The notes beneath the pieces were generated by a model. That model saw only the letters and a list, made by a program, of their open reading frames with translations. It was not told where the DNA came from and ran no database searches. A stretch of 7,447 bases of DNA from Paenibacillus sp. (GTDB taxonomy: Bacteria; Bacillota; Bacilli; Paenibacillales; Paenibacillaceae): positions 1 through 7,447 of the forward strand of contig JAQSXN010000177.1 in the NCBI GenBank assembly GCA_029256665.1, in the 5' to 3' direction. This document shows, in pieces, positions 1 through 5,060 of the stretch; within the stretch, counting starts at the first letter, position 1; each line of letters begins with the position of its first letter. The position numbers and the translations under genes were made by a program.

Positions 1-33
1 CAATCGTTTCGAGACAGAATGGCAGGCTTATAA
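1..33 (+). CDS. possible 3' tail of an upstream gene (partial)
   Basis: Frame 1 reads ten residues, QSFRDRMAGL, and then a TAA stop at 31-33. A strong plus-strand terminator starts 8 bases later, which is the usual arrangement at a gene end. Frames 2 and 3 run on through the terminator hairpin, so they are less likely. The tail is too short to assign a family. It could equally be non-coding spacer. Confidence 0.3.
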   Translation, partial: QSFRDRMAGL

Positions 34-40
34 TACGCGT

Positions 41-84
41 AAAGCCGTCCTTACCGCTTACGAGCGGGAAGGGACGGCTTTTTT
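41..84 (+). terminator. rho-independent terminator
   Basis: AAAGCCGTCC (41-50) pairs perfectly with GGACGGCTTT (72-81). Inside the loop, CCGCT (54-58) pairs with AGCGG (63-67), giving a long two-part hairpin. Six T follow at 79-84 on the plus strand. On the minus strand only three T follow the stem, so it serves plus-strand transcription best. It could weakly stop the convergent minus-strand VOC-HxlR transcript as well. Confidence 0.85.
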
Positions 85-142
85 GAAATACAGGAAAGCA
101 GATGTTTTCGGCATACTTTCACTTAGACGTTCGTCTTGCTCG

Positions 143-709
143 CTACAATAACGATGCCAAATCGACGGCCATCCGCTTGACCGGCGGCCGCGCGTCTTGC
201 TGCAGCAAATAGAGGAAGGATGGGCGCGGCGCTGCCACGATCGATTTGTCCACCGCGCCGATCCCATGCATCTCGTCCAGCCTCGCGGACAACATGCGCG
301 GCGTCACTTGGCCCATGGCGAAACGGATGTCCTGGAACCTCGCGTGCTCGTAATGGAGAGCCAGCAGCAGCGGGATATTCCACGCTTTGGCCGACAACCG
401 CCCATAGCCCAGATCGCCTTCGGCTGCTTGCACCGCGCGCGCGGCCTCGCGCAGAAGCAAGCCTTTCTCGGTAAGCAAATATTCCGGCAAGGCGGGATGG
501 CGCCGTTCGAGCGGCGACAAGTGACGAAGAAGGCCTTGCTCTTCCATTCGTTTCAGATTGTCGCTGAGCCTGGCCGGCGTAATCTGCAGCCGGTTCTGCA
601 AGGGGGTGAAACGGCCTCGGCAACTTTCGAGCTCAAGGAGCAGAGGAATGGTCCATTGACCCGAAAGCTCTTGCGCGAGGCCAAGTATGCGTTGCTCCGT
701 TTCTATGAT
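143..709 (-). CDS. tandem HxlR-type winged-helix transcriptional regulator (non-canonical start)
   Basis: Probable DNA-binding regulator of the neighbouring VOC and SDR genes. Numbering from the ATC at 707-709 gives 188 residues. Domain 1 (about 3-85) has the HxlR pattern: IETEQRILGLAQELSGQWTI, then GRF (32-34), a TPARLSDNLKRMEEQGLL recognition region (44-61) and a YLLTEKG wing (77-83). Domain 2 (about 100-185) repeats it: W110, IPLLL 112-116, RF 124-125, TP 136-137, LSARLDEM 140-147 and a YLL wing. Most HxlR proteins have one such domain, so this looks like a fused dimer. Domain 1 starts upstream of the first canonical start (TTG at 599-601), which would delete its first helices. The open frame reaches 740 without ATG, GTG or TTG. 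GAGGTG lies 8 bases before ATC (707-709). ATA (704-706) overlaps the VOC stop as ATAG. A rare start with translational coupling, a start-codon mutation (pseudogene) or a sequence error are all possible. The family call is firm; the start is not. Confidence 0.75.
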   Translation of the reverse strand: MIETEQRILGLAQELSGQWTIPLLLELESCRGRFTPLQNRLQITPARLSDNLKRMEEQGLLRHLSPLERRHPALPEYLLTEKGLLLREAARAVQAAEGDLGYGRLSAKAWNIPLLLALHYEHARFQDIRFAMGQVTPRMLSARLDEMHGIGAVDKSIVAAPRPSFLYLLQQDARPPVKRMAVDLASLL

Positions 710-1065
710 GCTTCCAGCACCTCGGATAACATGAAATTATGGCCGTCCGGGTCGAGGAACGTGGCCAGCTTGGTCATGCCGGGCACCGTCTCGGTTTCCC
801 CGACGAACCGGACGCCCCTCTGCTCCAGCGTCGTTCTCGTCAGCTCGATGTCGTACACCTCGAATACCGTCGAAGAGGTGGAAGGCACGACCTCCTCCGC
901 TTCGGAGAAGCCGATAATACAATCCTGCGTGTTCGTGTTCACCATCGCCATGCCGCTGTCCGGATCGTGGAAATTGACTTCGAAGCCAAGCTTTTCCTTG
1001 TAAAACGCGATCGTTTGCTCCAAGCTTTTGACGCTGTACCATACCGTGACTCCGGGTTTAAACAT
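703..1065 (-). CDS. VOC-superfamily (glyoxalase/bleomycin-resistance fold) protein
   Basis: A 120-residue protein, the normal size for a single-chain VOC protein made of two beta-alpha-beta-beta-beta modules. Module 1 (about 5-55) has the typical SLEQTIAFYKEKLGFEV segment (14-30). Module 2 (about 64-116) has VFEVYDIE (67-74), a helix ending at RGV, and the closing signature FLDPDGHNFMLSE (103-115). Family members use a metal and act on small reactive compounds such as methylglyoxal conjugates, or bind antibiotics. Here E69 and E115 sit at likely ligand positions, but the first-strand ligand (usually His or Glu) appears replaced in VTVWYS (6-11), so the metal set may be incomplete. The ATG at 1063-1065 is preceded by TTTGGAGGTG with 5 bases spacing, a strong ribosome site. 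The gene is first in a two-gene minus-strand operon and overlaps the HxlR frame at its 3' end. The substrate cannot be told from sequence. Confidence 0.85.
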   Translation of the reverse strand: MFKPGVTVWYSVKSLEQTIAFYKEKLGFEVNFHDPDSGMAMVNTNTQDCIIGFSEAEEVVPSTSSTVFEVYDIELTRTTLEQRGVRFVGETETVPGMTKLATFLDPDGHNFMLSEVLEAS

Positions 1066-1087
1066 ACAAGCACCTCCAAATTGGGTT

Positions 1088-1122
1088 CTATCGATATCAT
1101 ATCAAGTATACTTTCGATAGTA
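1088..1122. promoter_or_regulatory. putative operator: nested inverted repeats over the VOC-HxlR promoter
   Basis: CTATCGA (1088-1094) and TCGATAG (1114-1120) form a perfect inverted repeat bracketing the promoter. Inside it, AAGTATACTT (1104-1113) is a perfect 10-bp palindrome in the -35/-10 spacer. TACT-N6-AGTA (1109-1122) covers the -35. Operators of this size overlapping the core promoter are typical of repressors, and the adjacent HxlR-type gene is the obvious candidate. Binding itself is inference. Confidence 0.45.
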
Positions 1123-1124
1123 AA
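1096..1124 (-). promoter_or_regulatory. sigma-A promoter for the VOC-HxlR operon
   Basis: On the minus strand, TTTACT (1119-1124) is the -35, followed by a 17-bp spacer and TATGAT (1096-1101) as the -10. The match to TTGACA/TATAAT is 4 of 6 and 5 of 6 with ideal spacing. Transcription would start near 1089, leaving a short leader that contains the GGAGGTG ribosome site of the VOC gene. Confidence 0.6.
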
Positions 1125-1133
1125 GGGAAATTC

Positions 1134-1163
1134 TTGCAGCCCGTGAATCAATGGCGGTACAAT
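1134..1163 (+). promoter_or_regulatory. candidate promoter for the SDR gene
   Basis: TTGCAG (1134-1139), an 18-bp spacer and TACAAT (1158-1163) would start transcription near 1170, leaving about 33 bases of leader including the GGGGTG ribosome site (1192-1197). The -35 is a weak match. A rival pair, TTGATG (1163-1168) and TAGAAT (1185-1190), would start transcription too near the start codon for that ribosome site to be used. Confidence 0.35.
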
Positions 1164-1202
1164 TGATGGAGAGTAACAATTCGATAGAATCGGGGTGCCG
1201 GC

Positions 1203-2048
1203 ATGATGCGCACAATAGCAATGGTAACCGGAGCGAATTCGGGAATGGGACTGGCAACGAGCATCGGGCTTGCCCGGGCGGGCATGCATGTGGTGATGGT
1301 TTGCCGAAGCGAGGCGAGAGGCAAGCAAGCGCTGGCCAAGGTGCTGGAGAACGCGGGAAGCGGGAGCGCGGAGCTGATGGTATGCGATTTGGGCTCGCTC
1401 GCCGACATTCGCGGATTCGCGGCCGAGTTTAACGCGCGCGGCGAAGCGCTGGACGTGCTGGTGAACAACGCCGGCGTCGTCAGCCTGAAGAGGGAGCTGA
1501 CCGAGGACGGCTTCGAATCCATGATCGGCATCAACCATTTGGGCCACTATCTGCTGACGATGCTGTTGCTGGATCGGATTAAGCAATCCGAACAAGGGCG
1601 GATTGTCGTCGTAGCTTCCGGCGCTTATAAGGCTGGGCGAATCAGGTTCGAGGATCCGCATTTCTCCAAGGGATTTAATGTCGCAAGCGGTTACGCGCAA
1701 TCCAAGCTGGCGAATATCCTGTTCGCGAGAGCGCTTGCCAAGAGGCTCGCCGGCACGTCCGCCACGGTGAATTCGCTCCATCCCGGCGCCGTTGCCACCA
1801 GCATCGGCGTGAACCGCGATACCGGCTTCGGCAAGAGCGTCCATGCGCTGCTGAAGCCCTTTTTCCTGACGCCCGAGCAAGGGTCGGAGACGGCCTTGTA
1901 TTTGGCGCTTAGCCCGGAAGTAACCGGCGTCAGCGGGCGCTATTACTACAAGAAACGGCTTCAGCCGTTGTCCGGCAAAGCGGCGGATGACGCGGCCGCC
2001 GAACGGCTATGGACGTGGAGCGCGCAAGCTACGGGCCTGCGGGAATGA
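1203..2048 (+). CDS. short-chain dehydrogenase/reductase (SDR), retinol-dehydrogenase-like
   Basis: A cytoplasmic NAD(P)-dependent oxidoreductase of 281 residues, a usual length for classical SDRs. The Rossmann glycine motif TGANSGMG is at 9-16. Residues after the second strand (VCRS, 33-36, with R35) suggest NADP(H). D62 in CDLGS contacts adenine in relatives, and NNAG is at 88-91. The catalytic set is N111, S139, Y164 and K168 (YAQSK). The C-terminal part (LHPGAVATSIG, then GSETALYLALSPEVTGVSGRYYY) resembles the retinol-dehydrogenase/WWOX-like branch, which acts on aldehydes, ketones or alcohols; the true substrate is unknown. Two ATGs lie in tandem at 1203 and 1206. GGGGTG at 1192-1197 is 5 bases before the first and 8 before the second, so either may be used. 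It is transcribed divergently from the VOC-HxlR pair and shares its repeat-rich control region, suggesting co-regulation. Confidence 0.9.
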   Translation: MMRTIAMVTGANSGMGLATSIGLARAGMHVVMVCRSEARGKQALAKVLENAGSGSAELMVCDLGSLADIRGFAAEFNARGEALDVLVNNAGVVSLKRELTEDGFESMIGINHLGHYLLTMLLLDRIKQSEQGRIVVVASGAYKAGRIRFEDPHFSKGFNVASGYAQSKLANILFARALAKRLAGTSATVNSLHPGAVATSIGVNRDTGFGKSVHALLKPFFLTPEQGSETALYLALSPEVTGVSGRYYYKKRLQPLSGKAADDAAAERLWTWSAQATGLRE

Positions 2049-2082
2049 GGATTGAATCTGCCGGTTTGGAGCAAACCATCTG

Positions 2083-2109
2083 AAAATATGTCTAGTCCGG
2101 CCATATTTT
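2083..2109 (+). other. AT-rich stem-loop after the SDR gene
   Basis: AAAATATG (2083-2090) and CATATTTT (2102-2109) pair perfectly around an 11-base loop, and T continues to 2110. It lies 35 bases after the SDR stop and could be a weak terminator. The stem has only one G-C pair, so termination would be inefficient. The arms also contain sequence that may be operator for the next gene. Confidence 0.4.
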
Positions 2110-2115
2110 TGTCTA
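2089..2115 (+). promoter_or_regulatory. TGTCTA direct repeats, possible AraC-type operator
   Basis: TGTCTA occurs at 2089-2094 and 2110-2115, exactly 21 bp apart, and the second copy abuts the -35 of the AraC gene promoter. AraC-family proteins commonly bind direct repeats spaced by about two helical turns next to the -35. The repeat core is only six bases, so autoregulation is an inference. Confidence 0.35.
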
Positions 2116-2145
2116 TTGAGAGGCTCAGCATCCCGTTGTTATAAT
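2116..2145 (+). promoter_or_regulatory. sigma-A promoter for the AraC-family gene
   Basis: TTGAGA (2116-2121, 5 of 6) and a perfect TATAAT (2140-2145) are separated by 18 bp. Transcription would start near 2152, about 46 bases before the start codon. This is the best core promoter in the window. Confidence 0.7.
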
Positions 2146-2197
2146 TTAGGAGAATTATAGATGGGACTGACAATCATAGGCAGGAAGGTGGCTGGTG

Positions 2198-3031
2198 ATG
2201 GATTACGGCAGCGAAGGATTCGTCCAAAGTATCGAACGGTTTAAGCCGCATGCATTTCATTCGAAGGACGGCGACGGTCTCTATATCTCGCATTCGCATC
2301 CATGCGACGAACTGACGTTGATTACGGCGGGGGAAGGCTACTACAGCTCTCCGGATCAGAACATCAAAGTAGGAGAGGGAGATCTGATTCTGATTCCGTC
2401 CGGGCTGCATCACGGCTTTGTCTGCGTAGAGCAGTGGTCGGGCGTCTCCATTCATGTTGAACATCATAAACTCCCCAATAGCTGCCAATATTTGTTCCAA
2501 TCGGAGCTGGAGCAACCGCGGATCCATCATGCCCGGCTTGCCGCCGACGATTTGCGGTGGGCGGCCATGAGCTGCGACCAGCTTGAGAGAGAACGGAATG
2601 CGGACGAGCCGGACTCGGGCTCCGGCAGTCTCATGCGCGTGGCTTTCGAGACGCTGTTGCTGCTGTATCAACGCAACGCGAACGAAGCCCGGGATGCGGC
2701 GCGGCCGGCGGACGACAAGTCCTTCGTTCGGGAGGTGCTGAAGGATATTCATTCGGGATACCAGGAGCAGCTTACGGTCGGCGAACTGGCAGACAAACAT
2801 TATGTATCCGAGAGCAGCCTGCGCAAGAAGTTTGCGGAAGAGATCGGCGTATCGCCGAAACAATATATCATTAAACTAAGGGTCAAGGAGGCGCAGCGGC
2901 TGCTTCGGCAGACGAATAAAGCGATCGAAAGCATTTCCGCGGAGGTCGGCTTCACTTCGTCGAGCCGATTCTACCATTTCTTCAACAAGGCGGTCGGCGT
3001 GACGCCGCTGGAATGGCGCAAATTTTCCTGA
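2198..3031 (+). CDS. AraC-family transcriptional regulator with N-terminal cupin sensor
   Basis: A DNA-binding regulator of 277 residues, the standard length. The N-terminal cupin-like sensor (about 15-110) shows HSHPCDELTLITAGEG (32-47) and GDLILIPSGLHH (61-72), the two cupin boxes that form a ligand pocket in AraC-type sensors. The C-terminal DNA-binding domain (about 175-277) has two helix-turn-helix units: LTVGELADKHYVSESSLRKKF (192-212) and AIESISAEVGFTSSSRFYHFF (242-262), then the family ending GVTPLEWRKF. ATG at 2198 is chosen over GTG at 2195 because GGAAGGTGG (2183-2191) lies 6 bases before it. It has its own promoter and terminator, so it is a single-gene unit. It sits just upstream of a sugar-type ABC operon in the same direction, which suggests it senses the imported compound and controls the operon, as similar pairs do. 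The ligand is unknown. Confidence 0.92.
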   Translation: MDYGSEGFVQSIERFKPHAFHSKDGDGLYISHSHPCDELTLITAGEGYYSSPDQNIKVGEGDLILIPSGLHHGFVCVEQWSGVSIHVEHHKLPNSCQYLFQSELEQPRIHHARLAADDLRWAAMSCDQLERERNADEPDSGSGSLMRVAFETLLLLYQRNANEARDAARPADDKSFVREVLKDIHSGYQEQLTVGELADKHYVSESSLRKKFAEEIGVSPKQYIIKLRVKEAQRLLRQTNKAIESISAEVGFTSSSRFYHFFNKAVGVTPLEWRKFS

Positions 3032-3049
3032 TTATATGCCATTTGAATG

Positions 3050-3074
3050 AACCGTCCCTCAGGGGCGGTTTTTT
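3050..3074 (+). terminator. rho-independent terminator of the AraC-family gene
   Basis: AACCGTCCC (3050-3058) pairs with GGGGCGGTT (3062-3070) with one G-T wobble around a TCA loop, followed by six T at 3069-3074. It lies 18 bases after the AraC stop codon and separates that gene from the ABC operon. Confidence 0.9.
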
Positions 3075-3153
3075 GTTTGGCCAGCTAATCGGTATTGATT
3101 TCGCATTTTCGACCGCCGAAACCGATCCAAAGCTTCCCGTTTCCGACACCGAG

Positions 3154-3167
3154 GTAAAGCGCTTTCG
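3154..3167. promoter_or_regulatory. cre-like operator 1 upstream of the ABC operon promoter
   Basis: GTAAAGCGCTTTCG contains the perfect palindrome AAAGCGCTTT (3156-3165). It matches the CcpA operator form TGWAAGCGCTTWCA at 11 of 14 positions, including the central CG. It lies just upstream of the predicted -35. A local LacI-family regulator could bind the same kind of site. Confidence 0.5.
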
Positions 3168-3170
3168 CAA

Positions 3171-3200
3171 TTGTAGGCGTTTGCCGAACTACAGGATAAT
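3171..3200 (+). promoter_or_regulatory. candidate promoter of the ABC importer operon
   Basis: GATAAT (3195-3200, 5 of 6) is preceded at 18 bp by TTGTAG (3171-3176, weak match). The start site would fall near 3207, giving a leader of about 65 bases. The poor -35 fits a promoter that needs an activator, and an AraC-family gene is adjacent. Position between the two cre-like palindromes supports it. Confidence 0.4.
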
Positions 3201-3208
3201 GATGGAGA

Positions 3209-3222
3209 GGCAAGCGCTTGCA
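3209..3222. promoter_or_regulatory. cre-like operator 2 at the predicted transcription start
   Basis: GGCAAGCGCTTGCA contains the perfect 12-bp palindrome GCAAGCGCTTGC (3210-3221). It matches the cre form TGWAAGCGCTTWCA at 11 of 14 positions. Its centre is about 9 bases after the predicted start, a place where CcpA blocks transcription in relatives. Its centre is 55 bp from the first site. Confidence 0.55.
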
Positions 3223-3271
3223 ACGTTGGAGAAGTCGCAGGACCATAACAAAAGATATGAGGGGGATGAAC

Positions 3272-5029
3272 ATGGAATCCAAGAAGTCCTATCGAATAAT
3301 CAGCATAGCCGCAGCATCCGTGCTTGTAGCCGCGTCCTTGAGCGCATGTACGGGCAATAACGGCAACGGCGGAAATAACGGCAACGGAGCTGACGTTGCT
3401 CCCGCTAACAACGGGACGGGCAGCGAGGCGGAAGCCGCCTCGTTCACCGACATCAGCCAGGATATTCGCGGCAATGCGGCGCCGTCGCAGGAGCAGAAGG
3501 ATGCGGTAAATCTAACGATGAACGATACGTATTTGGGAGATTTGTACGATGAGAAGATCCCTGCCCATTATGGCGCCTACCCGTACAAAAAGGACGTGAC
3601 GCTGGACGTATGGCTGCCGGCCGACTCCAATATTCCCGACATGAACGATCATGCCGTGCAGAAGCAGATCGAAAGATTGACGGGGATCAAAGTCAACTTC
3701 ATCACGCCGCCCGTCGGTCAAGAAGCGGATGCCTTTACGCTCATGATTTCGTCCGGCGAGCTGCCCGATATTATCATCGAGCCCAATCGATATCCCGGAG
3801 GCCTGGAAGCGGGCGTGAAGGACGGCGCGTACATCGATTTGACCGACCTGCTCGAGAAAAACGCGCCGAACTATGCCGAATGGCGGAACTCCAACGAAAC
3901 AAGACGGAAAACGACGGTGACGGACAGCGGCAAAGTGCTTGGCTTCTACGGCATCGCGCCTTATTCGGAGTGGACGTGGTTCGGAATGCTGATCAAGCAG
4001 GAAGCGCTGGACAAGACGGGGATGGAGGTTCCGAATACGATCGAGGAATGGCACACGTTCCTGCTGAAATGCAAGGAGGTCGGCTACGATGAGCCGCTCA
4101 ATTACGGATCGACGTACGGCCAGATTTTTACGGGCATCATCAACGGAGCGTTCGGCGTATGGGACTGGACGTTCCTGGACGAGAACGGCAAGGTGGCATG
4201 GGGTCCCGCCCAGCCGGGGGCGAAGGAGTATCTAACCACGATGCGGCAATGGAACAAGGAAGGTTTGCTTAATCGGGATTGGGCAACCGCCGACTTTAAT
4301 CAACGCATGGCGAGCGCGATTTCGGACAAAACGGCCGTCATGATGGATTCGCCGGATACGATGTGGAGCTATTGGAAGCAGCAGAACAACATCGATTTCG
4401 TAGGCGCGCCGAATCCGATTCTTCATGAGGGCGACAAGTCCGCCACGACGTACAAAAACTTTATGAGAACGGGAAGGGAAGCGGCCATAACGACCCAAGC
4501 GGACGACGTGGAAGCGGCCATGGCTTGGCTGGATTTCAACTACAGCAAAAAAGGCTGGGAGCTGATCAATTACGGCGAATACGGCTCTACCCATTTGATC
4601 GACGAAAACGGCAAGCCGTATTTCCATGGGGACAGCTACATTTATAAGGATCCGGAAGGCCAGCCGGTTGCCACGACGATCGTCAAGTACCGGATGCACT
4701 CCTGGCCGAATATTCGGGACGAACATAACTCCAATCCGTTGATCGTGGCGGAAGGCAGCTACTCCGGCGATATCCGCAAAGCGTGGACGGAGAACATGGA
4801 TACGAGCATGGCCATGCCTCCGATTACGTTCACGCAGGAAGAAGCGTCGCGCGAAGCGGAGCTTGGCAGCCAGCTGTCGACGCTCAGGGGCGAATATTTT
4901 GCCAAAATCGTGATGGGCGAGCTGCCCGTAGACGCCTATGACAAGTTCTTGAGCGAAGCCAAAAAGATGGGGCTCGAGGAGTTCATAAGCCTGCATCAAG
5001 CGGCGCTTGACCGTTACAACGGCAGATAA
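3272..5029 (+). CDS. ABC transporter solute-binding lipoprotein (LplA-like, CUT1-type sugar family)
   Basis: Surface-anchored receptor that captures a sugar or sugar derivative for the two permeases that follow. It has 585 residues, within the long size class seen for LplA-like proteins. The N-terminus is a lipoprotein signal: ESKKSYR basic region, hydrophobic 9-22, and lipobox LSAC at 23-26 with C26 the lipidated residue. A low-complexity Asn/Gly linker (about 27-57) follows, then the binding-protein fold from about 108 (DVTLDVWLP, TGIKVNF, FTLMISSGELPDIIIE). Aromatic-rich segments such as YSEWTWFGM and GVWDWTF fit carbohydrate stacking. ATG at 3272 is chosen because GAGGGGG (3259-3265) is 6 bases upstream; ATG at 3266 directly abuts that site and ATG at 3257 has none. 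It is first in the operon, and the stop is 31 bases before permease 1. The substrate is not readable; related systems carry xylan-derived oligosaccharides and other glycans. Confidence 0.92.
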   Translation: MESKKSYRIISIAAASVLVAASLSACTGNNGNGGNNGNGADVAPANNGTGSEAEAASFTDISQDIRGNAAPSQEQKDAVNLTMNDTYLGDLYDEKIPAHYGAYPYKKDVTLDVWLPADSNIPDMNDHAVQKQIERLTGIKVNFITPPVGQEADAFTLMISSGELPDIIIEPNRYPGGLEAGVKDGAYIDLTDLLEKNAPNYAEWRNSNETRRKTTVTDSGKVLGFYGIAPYSEWTWFGMLIKQEALDKTGMEVPNTIEEWHTFLLKCKEVGYDEPLNYGSTYGQIFTGIINGAFGVWDWTFLDENGKVAWGPAQPGAKEYLTTMRQWNKEGLLNRDWATADFNQRMASAISDKTAVMMDSPDTMWSYWKQQNNIDFVGAPNPILHEGDKSATTYKNFMRTGREAAITTQADDVEAAMAWLDFNYSKKGWELINYGEYGSTHLIDENGKPYFHGDSYIYKDPEGQPVATTIVKYRMHSWPNIRDEHNSNPLIVAEGSYSGDIRKAWTENMDTSMAMPPITFTQEEASREAELGSQLSTLRGEYFAKIVMGELPVDAYDKFLSEAKKMGLEEFISLHQAALDRYNGR

Positions 5030-5060
5030 CGCGCAAGGCAGCAGGAAACGAGGTGGAGAA

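Noticed and set aside
7..41. Perfect TATAAT at 29-34 just ahead of the terminator hairpin, as a promoter for a tiny RNA
   Set aside because: The upstream -35 (TTTCGA) is poor, and a start near 41 would run straight into the terminator. The TATAAT is more simply the TAA stop context of an upstream gene.
123..623. 166-residue minus-strand open frame and several plus-strand frames over 197-1003
   Set aside because: They are Arg/Ala-rich shadows of the VOC and HxlR genes with no ribosome sites or family motifs.
700..740. Programmed -1 frameshift joining VOC and HxlR
   Set aside because: The HxlR frame is indeed -1 to VOC, but I see no slippery heptamer or clear downstream structure, so a coupled rare start or lost start codon is preferred.
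1163..1190. TTGATG / TAGAAT pair as the SDR promoter
   Set aside because: The 16-bp spacing is acceptable, but transcription would begin at about 1197, removing the ribosome site before the 1203 start.
939..1880. 313-residue minus-strand open frame opposite the SDR gene
   Set aside because: It runs antisense through a well-supported SDR gene and through both promoters of the divergent region. It has no recognisable domain.
3088..3126. ATCGGT/ACCGAT inverted repeat between the AraC terminator and the ABC promoter
   Set aside because: Arms of six bases with a 27-base gap are expected by chance and overlap no promoter element.
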